Origin: Virgibacillus_N oceani_A | Lineage (GTDB): Bacteria > Bacillota > Bacilli > Bacillales > Amphibacillaceae | Direction: 5' to 3' (one strand) | Assembly (NCBI GenBank): GCA_041521345.1 | Contig: JBGOHB010000015.1 | Length of the DNA stretch: 64,000 nt | Shown here: one piece after another, positions 1-8,859 of the stretch | Numbering within the stretch: position 1 is the first letter of the stretch | Layout: every line of letters starts with the position of its first letter | The notes under the pieces: model-generated | What the model was told of the DNA's origin: nothing | The model's database searches: none | Seen by the model: the letters and a program-made list of their open reading frames with translations, nothing else | Translations under genes and position numbers: made by a program

Positions 1-1
1 G

Positions 2-814
2 GAAGGTGTCTCCTATTTGGACGCACTAAAAGAAGCACAGGAGCTTGGGTTCGCTGAATCTGATCCGACTGCAGATGTGGAGGGACTGGATGCAGCCAGA
101 AAAATGGCTATTTTAGGCAGGTTAGCGTTTTCCACAAATGTTAGCCTGGACGATGTAGAGGTGAAAGGGATTTCCCAAGTAGATCTTGAAGATATCTATT
201 ACGGGGACAAATTGGGATACAACATGAAGCTGATTGGCTTTGCCCAGTGTGAAGATGAACAAGTTGAAGTATACGTTCAGCCAACCCTGCTAGCAAAAAG
301 CCACCCTTTGGCACAGGTAAAAGATGAGTATAATGCTGTATATGTATATGGAGAAGCTGTGGGAGAAACCATGTTTTACGGGCCTGGTGCAGGAAGTATG
401 CCGACTGCAACAGCTGTCGTTTCCGATGTCGTTTCTGTCACAAAAAATATACGCTTAAATGTAAACGGAGCCCAGGCTGCCCCTCTGAGGTTTGAACGGA
501 AACTAAAATCACCAGAGGAGCAGTATTCCCATTTTTATATGCGCCTCCACGTGAAAGATGAGGCTGGCGTTTTTTCCATGATCTCTTCTCTGTTCCATAC
601 AAATGATATAAGCTTCAAACGAATTCTCCAGACACCGATGAAAAAACTCGATCTGGCAGAAGTCATTTTTGTTACGCATGAAACGACCTTGGGTAACTTC
701 AGAAAGGCAATGGAAGAATTGAACAAACACGACGTTGTTCTAGATATAAAAAGCCATTATAAAGTGGAAGGGGAAGTTGAGGATGAACTGGCCGGGATTA
801 CTGAAACACTATAA
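2..814 (+). CDS. hom: Homoserine dehydrogenase, 5' truncated by window edge
   Basis: This enzyme makes homoserine from aspartate semialdehyde with NAD(P)H, in the threonine/methionine branch. The reading frame is open from base 2, so the N-terminal Rossmann domain and true start lie outside the window; about 270 residues are visible. They show the family's catalytic-domain sequence (SYLDALKEAQELGFAE, then LGYNMKLIGFAQ with the conserved lysine). A C-terminal ACT regulatory domain begins near YSHFYMRLHVKDEAGVF, as in Bacillus Hom, where it is linked to end-product control. The end overlaps thrC by 32 bases, so hom-thrC-thrB form one translationally coupled operon. Confidence 0.95.
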   Translation, partial: EGVSYLDALKEAQELGFAESDPTADVEGLDAARKMAILGRLAFSTNVSLDDVEVKGISQVDLEDIYYGDKLGYNMKLIGFAQCEDEQVEVYVQPTLLAKSHPLAQVKDEYNAVYVYGEAVGETMFYGPGAGSMPTATAVVSDVVSVTKNIRLNVNGAQAAPLRFERKLKSPEEQYSHFYMRLHVKDEAGVFSMISSLFHTNDISFKRILQTPMKKLDLAEVIFVTHETTLGNFRKAMEELNKHDVVLDIKSHYKVEGEVEDELAGITETL

Positions 815-1844
815 ATCAAGTTTACCTTTGACGGAAAACACACCAAATCTGTCACTGCAGGAAGGGAATACACCACTAATCCACTTATCCAAGCTCTCGG
901 AGGAATTAGGGATTGAGTTATATGGAAAAATAGAGGGGTACAATCCAACCGGATCATTTAAAGATCGGGGCATGGTGGTCGCTGTTGCGAAGGCTATAGA
1001 AGAAGGAAGTAATTCCGTCATTTGCGCTTCCACCGGAAATACCTCTGCCTCTGCTGCAGCCTATGCCGCCAGAGCGGGTATAAATGCCATCATCGTGATT
1101 CCAAAAGGCAAAGTTGCACTTGGAAAGCTGGCACAAGCCATTATGTACGGGGCTGAAATCGTTGAAATTGACGGCAACTTTGATGAAGCATTAAAAATGG
1201 TACGGGAACTAAGCAAGAAAACAGATGTGACATTGGTTAATTCGGTAAACCCCTATCGTTTGGAAGGCCAGAAAACTGCTGCCCTTGAAGTATGTGATCA
1301 GCTCGGGGAAGCCCCTGAAATTCTAGCTATTCCCGTAGGTAATGCTGGTAATATCAGTGCTTACTGGAAAGGCTTTAAAGAGTACCATGAGCTGAAGGAG
1401 ACTGGACTGCCAAAAATGTTTGGTTTTGAAGCAGAAGGGGCAGCAGCAATCGTAAAGAATGAGATAATCGATCAGCCGGAAACAATTGCAACTGCCATCC
1501 GCATTGGAAACCCTGCTAGCTGGGAGCTTGCTGTTCAAGCAAGAGATGAGTCTAATGGAGCCATCCATTCTGTGACAGATGATGAAATAAAGCATGCATA
1601 TAAACTATTGGCAGAAAAGGAAGGAATTTTTGCCGAGCCTGGTTCAAGCGCATCAATAGCAGGTCTTATTGAGCAATGCAAGAACGGAACGATTGAGAAA
1701 GGCAGCAAAGTGGTTGCTGTGCTCACCGGAAATGGGTTAAAAGATCCGCAAACAGCAATTGATCAGCTGGAAATCAAGCCGACAGCACTGCCAAATGACG
1801 AAAAAGCGGTGATGGAATACTTGGAAAACAAGGTGAGACTATGA
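783..1844 (+). CDS. thrC: Threonine synthase
   Basis: PLP-dependent conversion of O-phosphohomoserine to threonine, 353 aa, the usual Bacillus length. The PLP lysine lies in NPTGSFKDRG (K60). The glycine-rich phosphate loop (VGNAGNISAYWKGFKEY) and the STGNTSASAAAYAARAG segment are typical of the family. A TTG six bases upstream (777) is possible, but the ATG at 783 gives MNWPGLLKHYK, the normal start of Bacillus ThrC, and follows a GGAAGGGGAAG purine run. The start lies inside hom, and the stop overlaps thrB in ATGA, so the three genes are probably one transcript. Confidence 0.95.
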   Translation: MNWPGLLKHYKSSLPLTENTPNLSLQEGNTPLIHLSKLSEELGIELYGKIEGYNPTGSFKDRGMVVAVAKAIEEGSNSVICASTGNTSASAAAYAARAGINAIIVIPKGKVALGKLAQAIMYGAEIVEIDGNFDEALKMVRELSKKTDVTLVNSVNPYRLEGQKTAALEVCDQLGEAPEILAIPVGNAGNISAYWKGFKEYHELKETGLPKMFGFEAEGAAAIVKNEIIDQPETIATAIRIGNPASWELAVQARDESNGAIHSVTDDEIKHAYKLLAEKEGIFAEPGSSASIAGLIEQCKNGTIEKGSKVVAVLTGNGLKDPQTAIDQLEIKPTALPNDEKAVMEYLENKVRL

Positions 1845-2731
1845 GTTCCTTCCGTATTACCGTTCCAGCCAGTTCGGCAAATATCGGCCCTGCTTTTGAC
1901 TCAGCGGGACTGGCTTTAAACCTGCATTTGACGTTACAGGTGACAAAGGCAGAGAAGTGGGAGTTTGAACATCGCTCCCCCCTTCTGCCGGAACCAACTT
2001 CACATGAAGATCATTTTATTTATCTGGTTGCTAAAAGAATCGCTGAGCAACACGATAAACAGTTGGCACCTTGCAGCGTAGTAATGGAGAGTGAAATACC
2101 ACTTGCAAGAGGACTTGGCAGCAGTGCCTCAGCAGTAATTGCCGGTATTGAGTTAGCCAACCAGGTTTGTTCGCTTCATTTGACTAAGGAAGAGAAGCTG
2201 AATGCTGCAACAGAAATAGAAGGCCATCCTGATAATGTAGCACCTGCTCTATTTGGAGGGTTAATTATTTCTGCAACAACAGAGGGGGATAACGTCCATT
2301 CTATAAAATTAAAAGAACTGGATACAGATCTTATTCTTTATATTCCTAAGATCGAATTAAAAACGGAAGCGGCAAGAGAAGTAATCCCAAAAGCTTTTTC
2401 CAAAGAAGAAGCTGTTTCAGCAAACAGCATTAGCAATGTTATGATTGCCGCATTAATAACAGGTGATTACATATTGGCAGGAAAAATGATGGAAAACGAC
2501 CTTTTCCACGAACCTTATCGCGCAGCACTTATTCCAGGTTATTCAGAAATAAAACAAATGGCCAGAGAATTTGGCGCGTATGGAACGGTCATCAGCGGTG
2601 CCGGCCCTTCCCTGATTTCTTTTGTCCCAAAAGGAAAAGGTACGCAAATCGCAGAACAACTTCGACTTTTGTTTAAAGAACATCAGATTTTGTCATTGAA
2701 AATGGACCAGGATGGGGTCCAGGTGAAGTAA
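1841..2731 (+). CDS. thrB: Homoserine kinase
   Basis: GHMP-family kinase that phosphorylates homoserine to O-phosphohomoserine, the ThrC substrate. 296 aa. The N-terminal PASSANIGPAFDSAGLAL segment and the GHMP ATP-binding loop LARGLGSSASAV are intact, and the C-terminal glycine motif SGAGPSLISF is present. The start codon overlaps the thrC stop (ATGA), indicating translational coupling. It is the last gene of the hom-thrC-thrB operon. No ordinary terminator follows; the next 350 bases hold a tandem repeat and a long inverted-repeat element whose arms could end transcription. Confidence 0.95.
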   Translation: MSSFRITVPASSANIGPAFDSAGLALNLHLTLQVTKAEKWEFEHRSPLLPEPTSHEDHFIYLVAKRIAEQHDKQLAPCSVVMESEIPLARGLGSSASAVIAGIELANQVCSLHLTKEEKLNAATEIEGHPDNVAPALFGGLIISATTEGDNVHSIKLKELDTDLILYIPKIELKTEAAREVIPKAFSKEEAVSANSISNVMIAALITGDYILAGKMMENDLFHEPYRAALIPGYSEIKQMAREFGAYGTVISGAGPSLISFVPKGKGTQIAEQLRLLFKEHQILSLKMDQDGVQVK

Positions 2732-2750
2732 ATACGCATGGTTGTGGTGC

Positions 2751-2870
2751 ATTCGCTGATAAAATGACTGGAAGCGCTGATACTTTCGAAAAAGCGCTGT
2801 TAAATTAACCAGAAGCGCTGATATACCCGAAAAAACACTGTTAAATTAACTAAAAACGCTGATACATGAT
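2751..2870. repeat. 41-bp imperfect tandem repeat after thrB
   Basis: Two adjacent 41-base units (2771-2811 and 2812-2852) each begin GAAGCGCTGATA and contain a CTGTTAAATTAAC block. A third, partial unit begins at 2853 (AAAACGCTGATAC) and an earlier diverged start lies near 2755 (TTCGCTGATA). No coding potential is apparent. AGCGCT is self-complementary, so each unit could fold. Confidence 0.75.
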
Positions 2871-2883
2871 AGATTTAAAAAAA

Positions 2884-3063
2884 GAGGCTGGGACAGAACC
2901 ATTTTAGCAAACGAAAATCCGAACAACATTAATCTTATGACTCGCTCCGGAAATATACTTCGCTTTCCGTGGGCGGCTCCCACAGGAGTCTACGTATATT
3001 TCCGGAGCTACTGTGGTGGATGATTCGTATTTTCAAAACTACTCAGAGTTCTGTCTCAGCCTC
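2884..3063. repeat. Inverted-repeat intergenic element, copy 1 (180 bp)
   Basis: The ends are imperfect inverted repeats: GAGGCTGGGACAGAAC on the left and GTTCTGTCTCAGCCTC on the right, flanked by A- and T-runs in this copy. Inner inverted segments (CTCCGGAAATATAC / GTATATTTCCGGAG) make almost the whole unit foldable. A second copy at 56614-56844 is nearly identical but carries 51 extra bases in the middle. There is no ORF of its own. Here it sits between convergent thrB and the MFS gene, where the A/T-flanked arms could act as a bidirectional terminator. It resembles MITE-like or REP-like intergenic repeats; I do not know a name for it. Confidence 0.8.
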
Positions 3064-3073
3064 TTTTTGTCAA

Positions 3074-4495
3074 TCATTCTTCTTCCGGCAGCGTTTCTCT
3101 TTTCGTATCCCTTATAAACAAAGAAACTACAAATCCGGCAATAGCTATAATAGAAGCAACCGTAAAGGAAATATTCACACCATGTATTTCTCCCATTATA
3201 CCTTCTCCGGGGATTGCCTGGTAGGTCATTACCGATACAAGCATCGCCGTTCCTACAGCACCGGCCACTTGCCTTAGTGTGTTATTCATTGCCGTGCCGT
3301 GCGGAATTACTTTATCAGGGAGCGCATTTAATCCTGCTGTAGTGGAAGGCATCATAATCATGGAAATGAATAACATTCGAAATGCGTTCACAGCCGCCAA
3401 ATAAAGAAACGTTGTGGAGTCATCCAGGAACGTAAACATAAAAGTAGTAATGAGTACCCCGAGAGACCCTATCGTAAGCAGCCATCTCCCACCAAATTTA
3501 TCAAACAATGTACCATTAATTGGATTCATGATCCCCATCAATATAGCACCAGGCATAAGCATCAGTCCTGATTCGAGCGGACTAAAGCCAAGCATATCCT
3601 GCATATAAATCGGCAAAATAATCGCTCCACCGATCATGGAAAGGAAGGAAATCATGCCAATCGATGTAGCTAGCGTAAATGTTTTGTAGCGAAAGACCCG
3701 GAAATTCAAAATAGGTGTTTTCATATTCAGTTGTCTGTAAATAAAAATCGACACCGTTATAACGCCGAGAATAAGCGATATAATTGTCCCTGTTGCTGTC
3801 CAGCCTATGTTCCCGGCAATACTGAAACCATAAAGCAGTCCGCCGAATCCAAGTGTGGATAAAATAATAGACAGTATATCCACCTTTGGAAATGTCTGCT
3901 TCGTGATATTTTTAAGAATAAAATAAGCAACAACTAAATCGATAATCGCAATTGGCAGCACGACATAAAATAAGCTGCTCCAATGGAAGTTTTCAACCAG
4001 ATATCCCGATAGTGTCGGGCCAATAGCCGGTGCAAATGCAATGACAATACCAAAATACCCCATTGCTTTTCCGCGGCTCCCTATAGGGTAAACGAGAAAA
4101 AGGATCGTCATCATTAATGGCATCATGATTCCAGCACCGGTAGCCTGGAGAACGCGACCTGCAAGCAACAGTTCAAAGGTTGGGGATAGGGCACACACCA
4201 GCGTCCCCAAAGAAAATAATCCCATCGCTGTCATAAATAATCCTCTGGTGGAAAATCGTTCAATCAAAAATGCAGTAATTGGGATCATCACACCGTTTAC
4301 AAGCATAAATATCGATTGCAGCCATTGTATTCTATTCGCATCTACATTTAAATCACTCATCATATGCGGCAGTGCGGTAGCCAACAGTGTCTGGTTTAAT
4401 ATAGCTACAAACGCACCGGATATAAGCACTAGCATTAAAGGTATTCTATTAATCTTTTTTCTTTCTTCCTCGGTCATCTCGATTCCAACCCTCAT
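3074..4495 (-). CDS. MFS drug exporter, DHA2 (EmrB/LmrB) type
   Basis: Predicted proton-driven multidrug exporter of 473 aa with about 14 hydrophobic segments. Motif-A-like sequence lies between TM2 and TM3 (ITAFLIERFSTRGLFMTAM). The motif-C region of drug/H+ antiporters appears as GIVIAFAPAIGPTLSGYLVE. The N-terminus ALPHMMSDLNVDANRIQWL is typical of Bacillus LmrB/YhcA-like proteins. An alternative start at 4477 (MTEEERKKINR) has GAGGG upstream and may be the real one. It stands alone, convergent with thrB. Substrate cannot be predicted. Confidence 0.88.
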   Translation of the reverse strand: MRVGIEMTEEERKKINRIPLMLVLISGAFVAILNQTLLATALPHMMSDLNVDANRIQWLQSIFMLVNGVMIPITAFLIERFSTRGLFMTAMGLFSLGTLVCALSPTFELLLAGRVLQATGAGIMMPLMMTILFLVYPIGSRGKAMGYFGIVIAFAPAIGPTLSGYLVENFHWSSLFYVVLPIAIIDLVVAYFILKNITKQTFPKVDILSIILSTLGFGGLLYGFSIAGNIGWTATGTIISLILGVITVSIFIYRQLNMKTPILNFRVFRYKTFTLATSIGMISFLSMIGGAIILPIYMQDMLGFSPLESGLMLMPGAILMGIMNPINGTLFDKFGGRWLLTIGSLGVLITTFMFTFLDDSTTFLYLAAVNAFRMLFISMIMMPSTTAGLNALPDKVIPHGTAMNNTLRQVAGAVGTAMLVSVMTYQAIPGEGIMGEIHGVNISFTVASIIAIAGFVVSLFIRDTKRETLPEEE

Positions 4496-4566
4496 AAATG
4501 AATTACTTCATAGTATAGCAGAATCCTTCGGGAAACGAAAAACTGTAAACTCGACTTTGCAATAAT

Positions 4567-4598
4567 AAAACGCCTGGACTCATGATATCCAAGCGTTT
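4567..4598 (-). terminator. Rho-independent terminator of argF
   Basis: On the minus strand, AAACGCTTGGA pairs with TCCAGGCGTTT around a short loop and is followed by TTATTATT. It lies just beyond the argF stop codon. Confidence 0.65.
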
Positions 4599-4624
4599 AA
4601 TACTTTAAAATATTTTGTTGCTGA

Positions 4625-5590
4625 TTACTCCATCAAAGCCACCATCAATGCTTTTTGTGCATGCAGCCGATTTTCTGCCTGCTTGAAAACAACAGAATGT
4701 TTACCATCAATTACTTCCGCCGTCACTTCTTCCCCGCGATGAGCTGGAAGGCAGTGCATAAAGGTTACATCCGACTTCGCCAGTTTAAGAAGATCATTAT
4801 TTACTTGAAAGCCTTTAAAATCCTGCTCTCTTTTATCCTGTTCAGCTTCCTGCCCCATGCTTGCCCATACATCCGTATACACTACATCCGCATCCTTCAC
4901 AGCAGCTGCTGGATCGTTTACAACTTGAACTTTTCCGTTATTCGCTTGAGCAAGTTTTTCAGCTTTTTCCACTTCAGCTGCATCAGGTTCATATTCGGCA
5001 GGAGCTGCCACTGTGATTTCCATCCCTATGATGGCAGCACCAATCATGAGTGAATGAACCATGTTATTTCCGTCTCCGATATAAGCAATTTTAATATTTT
5101 CCAGAGACCCTTTTATTTCTTTTATCGTTTGTAAATCTGCGAGCACCTGACATGGGTGGTAAAGGTCAGTTAATCCATTGATTACCGGAATGGTCGCATT
5201 TTCTGCCAGCTCTGTCACCATTTCCTGAGAATAGGTGCGGATCATGACGCCATCCAAATATCCGGATAGTATCTTCGCTGTGTCAGCAACCTCCTCTCCC
5301 CTGCCAAGCTGCAGATCATTCGTACTTAGAAACAGACCGGTTCCTCCCAACTGGTAAATTCCCGCTTCAAATGAAATTCTTGTTCTTGTAGAGGACTTTT
5401 CAAAAATCATGCCAAGTGTCTTTCCTTTTAACGGCTCATAAACATAGCCATTTTTCTTTTTTCTTTTTATGTCATCTGCCATTGAAAGTAAATAATAAAT
5501 CTCATCCTGTGTGTAATCAGCAAGTGTTAAAAAATCCCGTCCATTTAAATCTATCTTTTTCATGTTTGGCTGCGCTAATTTAATTCCCAT
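4625..5590 (-). CDS. argF: Ornithine carbamoyltransferase
   Basis: Makes citrulline from ornithine and carbamoyl phosphate. 321 aa. The carbamoyl-phosphate motif STRTR (S67-R71), the HPCQ motif and the ornithine-binding MHCLPAHRGEEV are all present. The start at 5590 follows AGAGGAGAA closely; an internal ATG at 5563 (MKKIDLNGRDF) is a plausible alternative. No other arginine-biosynthesis gene is adjacent, so this could be anabolic or the catabolic partner of an arginine deiminase elsewhere. ArgR-like boxes upstream support arginine control. Confidence 0.93.
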   Translation of the reverse strand: MGIKLAQPNMKKIDLNGRDFLTLADYTQDEIYYLLSMADDIKRKKKNGYVYEPLKGKTLGMIFEKSSTRTRISFEAGIYQLGGTGLFLSTNDLQLGRGEEVADTAKILSGYLDGVMIRTYSQEMVTELAENATIPVINGLTDLYHPCQVLADLQTIKEIKGSLENIKIAYIGDGNNMVHSLMIGAAIIGMEITVAAPAEYEPDAAEVEKAEKLAQANNGKVQVVNDPAAAVKDADVVYTDVWASMGQEAEQDKREQDFKGFQVNNDLLKLAKSDVTFMHCLPAHRGEEVTAEVIDGKHSVVFKQAENRLHAQKALMVALME

Positions 5591-5619
5591 TTCTCCTCTC
5601 CACCTTCTCCAGAACTATT

Positions 5620-5657
5620 TATGAATTATTATGCATTATTAATTATAAATATGCAAC
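5620..5657 (-). promoter_or_regulatory. Putative ArgR (ARG box) operator pair
   Basis: Two A/T-rich half-palindromic sites, TATGAATTATTATGCATTA at 5620-5638 and ATTATAAATATGCAAC at 5642-5657, resemble the Bacillus ArgR/AhrC consensus CATGAATAAAAATGCAA. They lie 30-70 bases upstream of argF, in the divergent spacer with the amidohydrolase gene. Confidence 0.5.
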
Positions 5658-5764
5658 CGTTTTTTGTATTTTTATAAATTCAAGTAAATAGTTATAGGAT
5701 TTATTTATCTTTTTAGTTACAATGTAAGTATATATTTTGTTAGTCGGGAAAGGAGATATGGAGC

Positions 5765-7378
5765 ATGCGACAGCTATTTATAAATGGACGTTTTTATACA
5801 TTTAATAACACAAAACCACGAGTGGAAGCCGTGGTGGCCGAAAATGGGCGATTTATTGATATGGGAGATTCAGATACGATGCTTAAGTACTGGAGGCAGC
5901 CGAACAGTCAGATAATTGATCTGGAAGGAAAAACGGCTACCCCCGGGTTAATTGATAGCCATTTGCATCTTGGTCTGATTGCTTACACGTTTATTAACAT
6001 GGATGTAACAGGTTATACCTCAAAAAAGGAGTTGCTTAAGAAGATCCATGCCAGTACCAAGGAACTGGAACCGGGTGAATGGCTTGTCGGAAGCGGATGG
6101 GATGAGAACCTATTTACAGACGGCCCCATTCCAACTATTCAGGAACTCGACCTTGTTGCTCCAGACAACCCTTTATTTGTTTCACGCATCTGCGGACATG
6201 CTTCTATTGTAAACTCACAAGCACTGGAGAGAAGTGGCTACCATGAGGATATCGAAGTTCCGGAAGGCGGAAAGATCGTACTGGATGAAACAACGAAAGA
6301 ACCAACCGGACTATTTTTGGAGTCTGCGTCCAACTTGATTCGCTGGCATATTCCCGGATATTCATATGATGTGTGGAAAGATGCTGTTAAAAAGGCAATG
6401 AAGCTCGCGATGAGCAAAGGCTTGACTAGTGTACATACAAACGACCCGCATACACTGGGCGGGCTGGACCAGACATATCGGATATATGATGAATTGCTGA
6501 ATGAAGAAGGACTTGGTCTTCGCTGCAATCTGCTAATCAATCACGAATTTATTGATGACCTGCATGAAAGAGGAATGTATGCAGGATTTGGAAATGATAC
6601 GCTGCAAATTGGCGCAGTCAAACTGTTCTCAGACGGGGCCTTTGGAAGAAGCACCGCGCTTTTATCCGAACCATACAGTGATGACCCCGATAATTACGGG
6701 GAAGCCATGTATGATCAGGAAACAATATATGACATTGTGAAGCGCACACGTGAACTTGATATGCCGATTGCTGTCCACACGATTGGTGACAAAGGGCTGG
6801 AAAATATCCTGGATATTCTTGATCAGTTCCCTGCCAGTCAGCACCGTGACCGGCTTATTCACACACAAGTATTAAGAGAAGATTTGTTTAAACGTCTGGC
6901 ACACCCAAATCGTATTGCTGATATTCAGCCACGGTTTTTGGCAAGTGATTTCCCATGGGTAAAGGATCGTCTCGGGGATGAGCGGATCAGGCATTCCTAT
7001 GCATGGAAGTCCATGATCGATGCTGGCATTATTTGTGCAGGAGGCTCTGATTCCCCTGTGGAACCGGTGGATCCATTGCTGGGAATCCACGCAGCAGTTA
7101 CAAGAAAGACACCTGGTCAAACACATGAAGGATATAATCCAGATGAAAAGCTTACGATGGAAGAAGCTTTTCAATTATTTACGGCGTTAGGGACTTATCC
7201 GACAAATGAAGAAATGATTAAAGGGACAATAGCACGAGGAAAGCTTGCGGATATTACCGTTTATTCCAAAAATCCTTTTGAGATGGAAGATCCGGATGAA
7301 CTTTTGGAGATGGATATTGAGATGACGGTTATTGGCGGGGAAATAAAGTATGAAAGAAAAGAACGAAACAGAGGATGA
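5765..7378 (+). CDS. YtcJ-like metal-dependent amidohydrolase
   Basis: Member of the amidohydrolase-3 (YtcJ/LAF3) family, 537 aa, cytoplasmic. Metal ligands are visible as DSHLHLG near residue 66, a later AVHTIGDKGLE histidine, and a GGSDSPVEPVDPLLGI aspartate near the C-terminus. These support a TIM-barrel hydrolase with a composite N/C-terminal beta domain (FINGRFYTF...GKLADITVYSKNPF). Start is ATG at 5765 after AAAGGAGAT. Substrate is unknown; relatives act on N-substituted amino acids or amides. It is monocistronic and ends at a strong convergent hairpin. Confidence 0.88.
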   Translation: MRQLFINGRFYTFNNTKPRVEAVVAENGRFIDMGDSDTMLKYWRQPNSQIIDLEGKTATPGLIDSHLHLGLIAYTFINMDVTGYTSKKELLKKIHASTKELEPGEWLVGSGWDENLFTDGPIPTIQELDLVAPDNPLFVSRICGHASIVNSQALERSGYHEDIEVPEGGKIVLDETTKEPTGLFLESASNLIRWHIPGYSYDVWKDAVKKAMKLAMSKGLTSVHTNDPHTLGGLDQTYRIYDELLNEEGLGLRCNLLINHEFIDDLHERGMYAGFGNDTLQIGAVKLFSDGAFGRSTALLSEPYSDDPDNYGEAMYDQETIYDIVKRTRELDMPIAVHTIGDKGLENILDILDQFPASQHRDRLIHTQVLREDLFKRLAHPNRIADIQPRFLASDFPWVKDRLGDERIRHSYAWKSMIDAGIICAGGSDSPVEPVDPLLGIHAAVTRKTPGQTHEGYNPDEKLTMEEAFQLFTALGTYPTNEEMIKGTIARGKLADITVYSKNPFEMEDPDELLEMDIEMTVIGGEIKYERKERNRG

Positions 7379-7433
7379 TTAGTAGGTTTTCATTGCTCTG
7401 ATGTGTAGTACTTCACATTCCTGGAGAACATCA

Positions 7434-7475
7434 AGTGCTCCCCATTTTTAAGGTAATAGAATTTAGGGGAGCACT
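7434..7475. terminator. Hairpin between convergent genes
   Basis: A perfect 10-bp inverted repeat (AGTGCTCCCC / GGGGAGCACT) with a 22-base loop lies between the amidohydrolase and methyltransferase stop codons. T-runs are weak, so it may act on either transcript. Confidence 0.55.
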
Positions 7476-7486
7476 ACATTTCCATC

Positions 7487-8689
7487 TTAAACTTTATCCA
7501 TTTTTTCTATAATCAACACCTTCAAATAATCTCCTTCTGGAAATTGGAGGTCTACGTTGAAGTCTTGTGGTAAAGTAAATTTTTCCAATATCCTATACGC
7601 TACATTCCTTTCACGAAAAGCCTTATCGACAAACCCCTTAAATTTTTCCATTCCAAAGGCTGCCGTATTTGCAGATGCCACAATGATGCCGTTTTTCTCT
7701 GTAATTTCAATTGTATCCTTCAGTAGTGACGGGTAATCCTTTGCTGTCCGGAATGTCCGCTTCTTTGACCTGGCAAAGCTTGGCGGATCAAGGATAACCA
7801 GATCAAAAATCAAACCTTTTCGTTTGGCATACTTGAAATAATCAAATACATCCATAACGATAATGTCCTGCTGTTCGTAGTCAACCCCATTTACGCTGAA
7901 CTGTTCGATTGTTTTGGCTTTGCTTCGTTTTGCCAGATCCACACTGGTCGTTTTTACAGCACCGCCTAATGCAGCTGCTATGGAAAAAGCGCCTGTATAT
8001 GAAAAAGTATTCAAGACGCTCTTCCCTTTTGCATATTTATCCCGAATTGCTTTTCTAACATCATGCTGATCAAGGAATATGCCGACCATGGCACCATCAT
8101 TTAAATAAACGGCAAAATGCATCCCATTTTCTGTCACAATAATCGGGAATTCTCCACGCTCTCCTTTGACAAAATCATCATCACCAATATAGTAGCCTTT
8201 TGTATCGAAACGCTTCTTTTCATAAATCGCTTTGTATTCCAGCAAATCATCCAGTACATCAATTACTGTATCTTTGAAAGTGTAAATTCCCTCACTATAC
8301 CAGCTGATGACATAGAAGCTGTCATAATAATCGATCGTTAGTCCACCTATCCCATCCCCTTCTCCATTGAAAACACGAAAAGCAGTGGTATTCGGATCAT
8401 TGTAATACGAAGTTCTTCTATCTATGGCTGCTTTGATTTTTTTCTTGAAAAAGTGAAAATCAATCTCCTCACTTTTTTTCCTGGATAACACCCAGCCAAT
8501 TCCTTTATTTTGTTTTCCAATATATCCTTTTGCAAGAAACTGATTATTTGTGTCGATTAGGTGAACAATACTCCCCTCTCCTGGAAGCGTATGGGGCTGC
8601 TGGCTGGTATTCTCGCTAATTAGCGGATAGCCTTTTTTATATTGCTTTATATTGTTTGTTTTTACTTTTATATCGATTGGGGTGCTCAT
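7487..8689 (-). CDS. Class I SAM-dependent rRNA large-subunit methyltransferase, RlmI/YwbD-like
   Basis: Predicted 23S rRNA m5C methyltransferase of 400 aa. An N-terminal PUA-like domain (about 1-75; LPGEGSIVHLIDTNNQFLAKGYIG) and a middle EEHR-like region precede the Rossmann domain. SAM motif I is VLNTFSYTGAFSIAAALGGA and the catalytic-loop signature is LDPPSFARSKK. Length and order match the YwbD/RlmI/YccW family. Start ATG at 8689. It is a single gene facing the amidohydrolase. The exact target nucleotide cannot be read from the sequence. Confidence 0.88.
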   Translation of the reverse strand: MSTPIDIKVKTNNIKQYKKGYPLISENTSQQPHTLPGEGSIVHLIDTNNQFLAKGYIGKQNKGIGWVLSRKKSEEIDFHFFKKKIKAAIDRRTSYYNDPNTTAFRVFNGEGDGIGGLTIDYYDSFYVISWYSEGIYTFKDTVIDVLDDLLEYKAIYEKKRFDTKGYYIGDDDFVKGERGEFPIIVTENGMHFAVYLNDGAMVGIFLDQHDVRKAIRDKYAKGKSVLNTFSYTGAFSIAAALGGAVKTTSVDLAKRSKAKTIEQFSVNGVDYEQQDIIVMDVFDYFKYAKRKGLIFDLVILDPPSFARSKKRTFRTAKDYPSLLKDTIEITEKNGIIVASANTAAFGMEKFKGFVDKAFRERNVAYRILEKFTLPQDFNVDLQFPEGDYLKVLIIEKMDKV

Positions 8690-8824
8690 TATTTCATCCT
8701 TCTCACTTGTTTTTCTCTTATTATCGCAGGTTGATGTGGAATGTAAAGGAAAAAAGGTAAGGTTTATGTTTGAAAGGTGTGTTTATTATATGAGAAAAAA
8801 ATATATTTTAAAGCAACAGAATCA

Positions 8825-8856
8825 AAATAGCTGTCCTTTCAGAAGGACAGCTATTT
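8825..8856 (-). terminator. Terminator of the hydroxyproline operon
   Basis: Perfect 13-bp inverted repeat (AAATAGCTGTCCT / AGGACAGCTATTT) immediately after the aldehyde dehydrogenase stop. It ends the leftward operon that starts at 15944. Confidence 0.75.
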
Positions 8857-8859
8857 CAC

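Noticed and set aside
4655..5053. 132-codon plus-strand frame
   Set aside because: Antisense shadow of argF.
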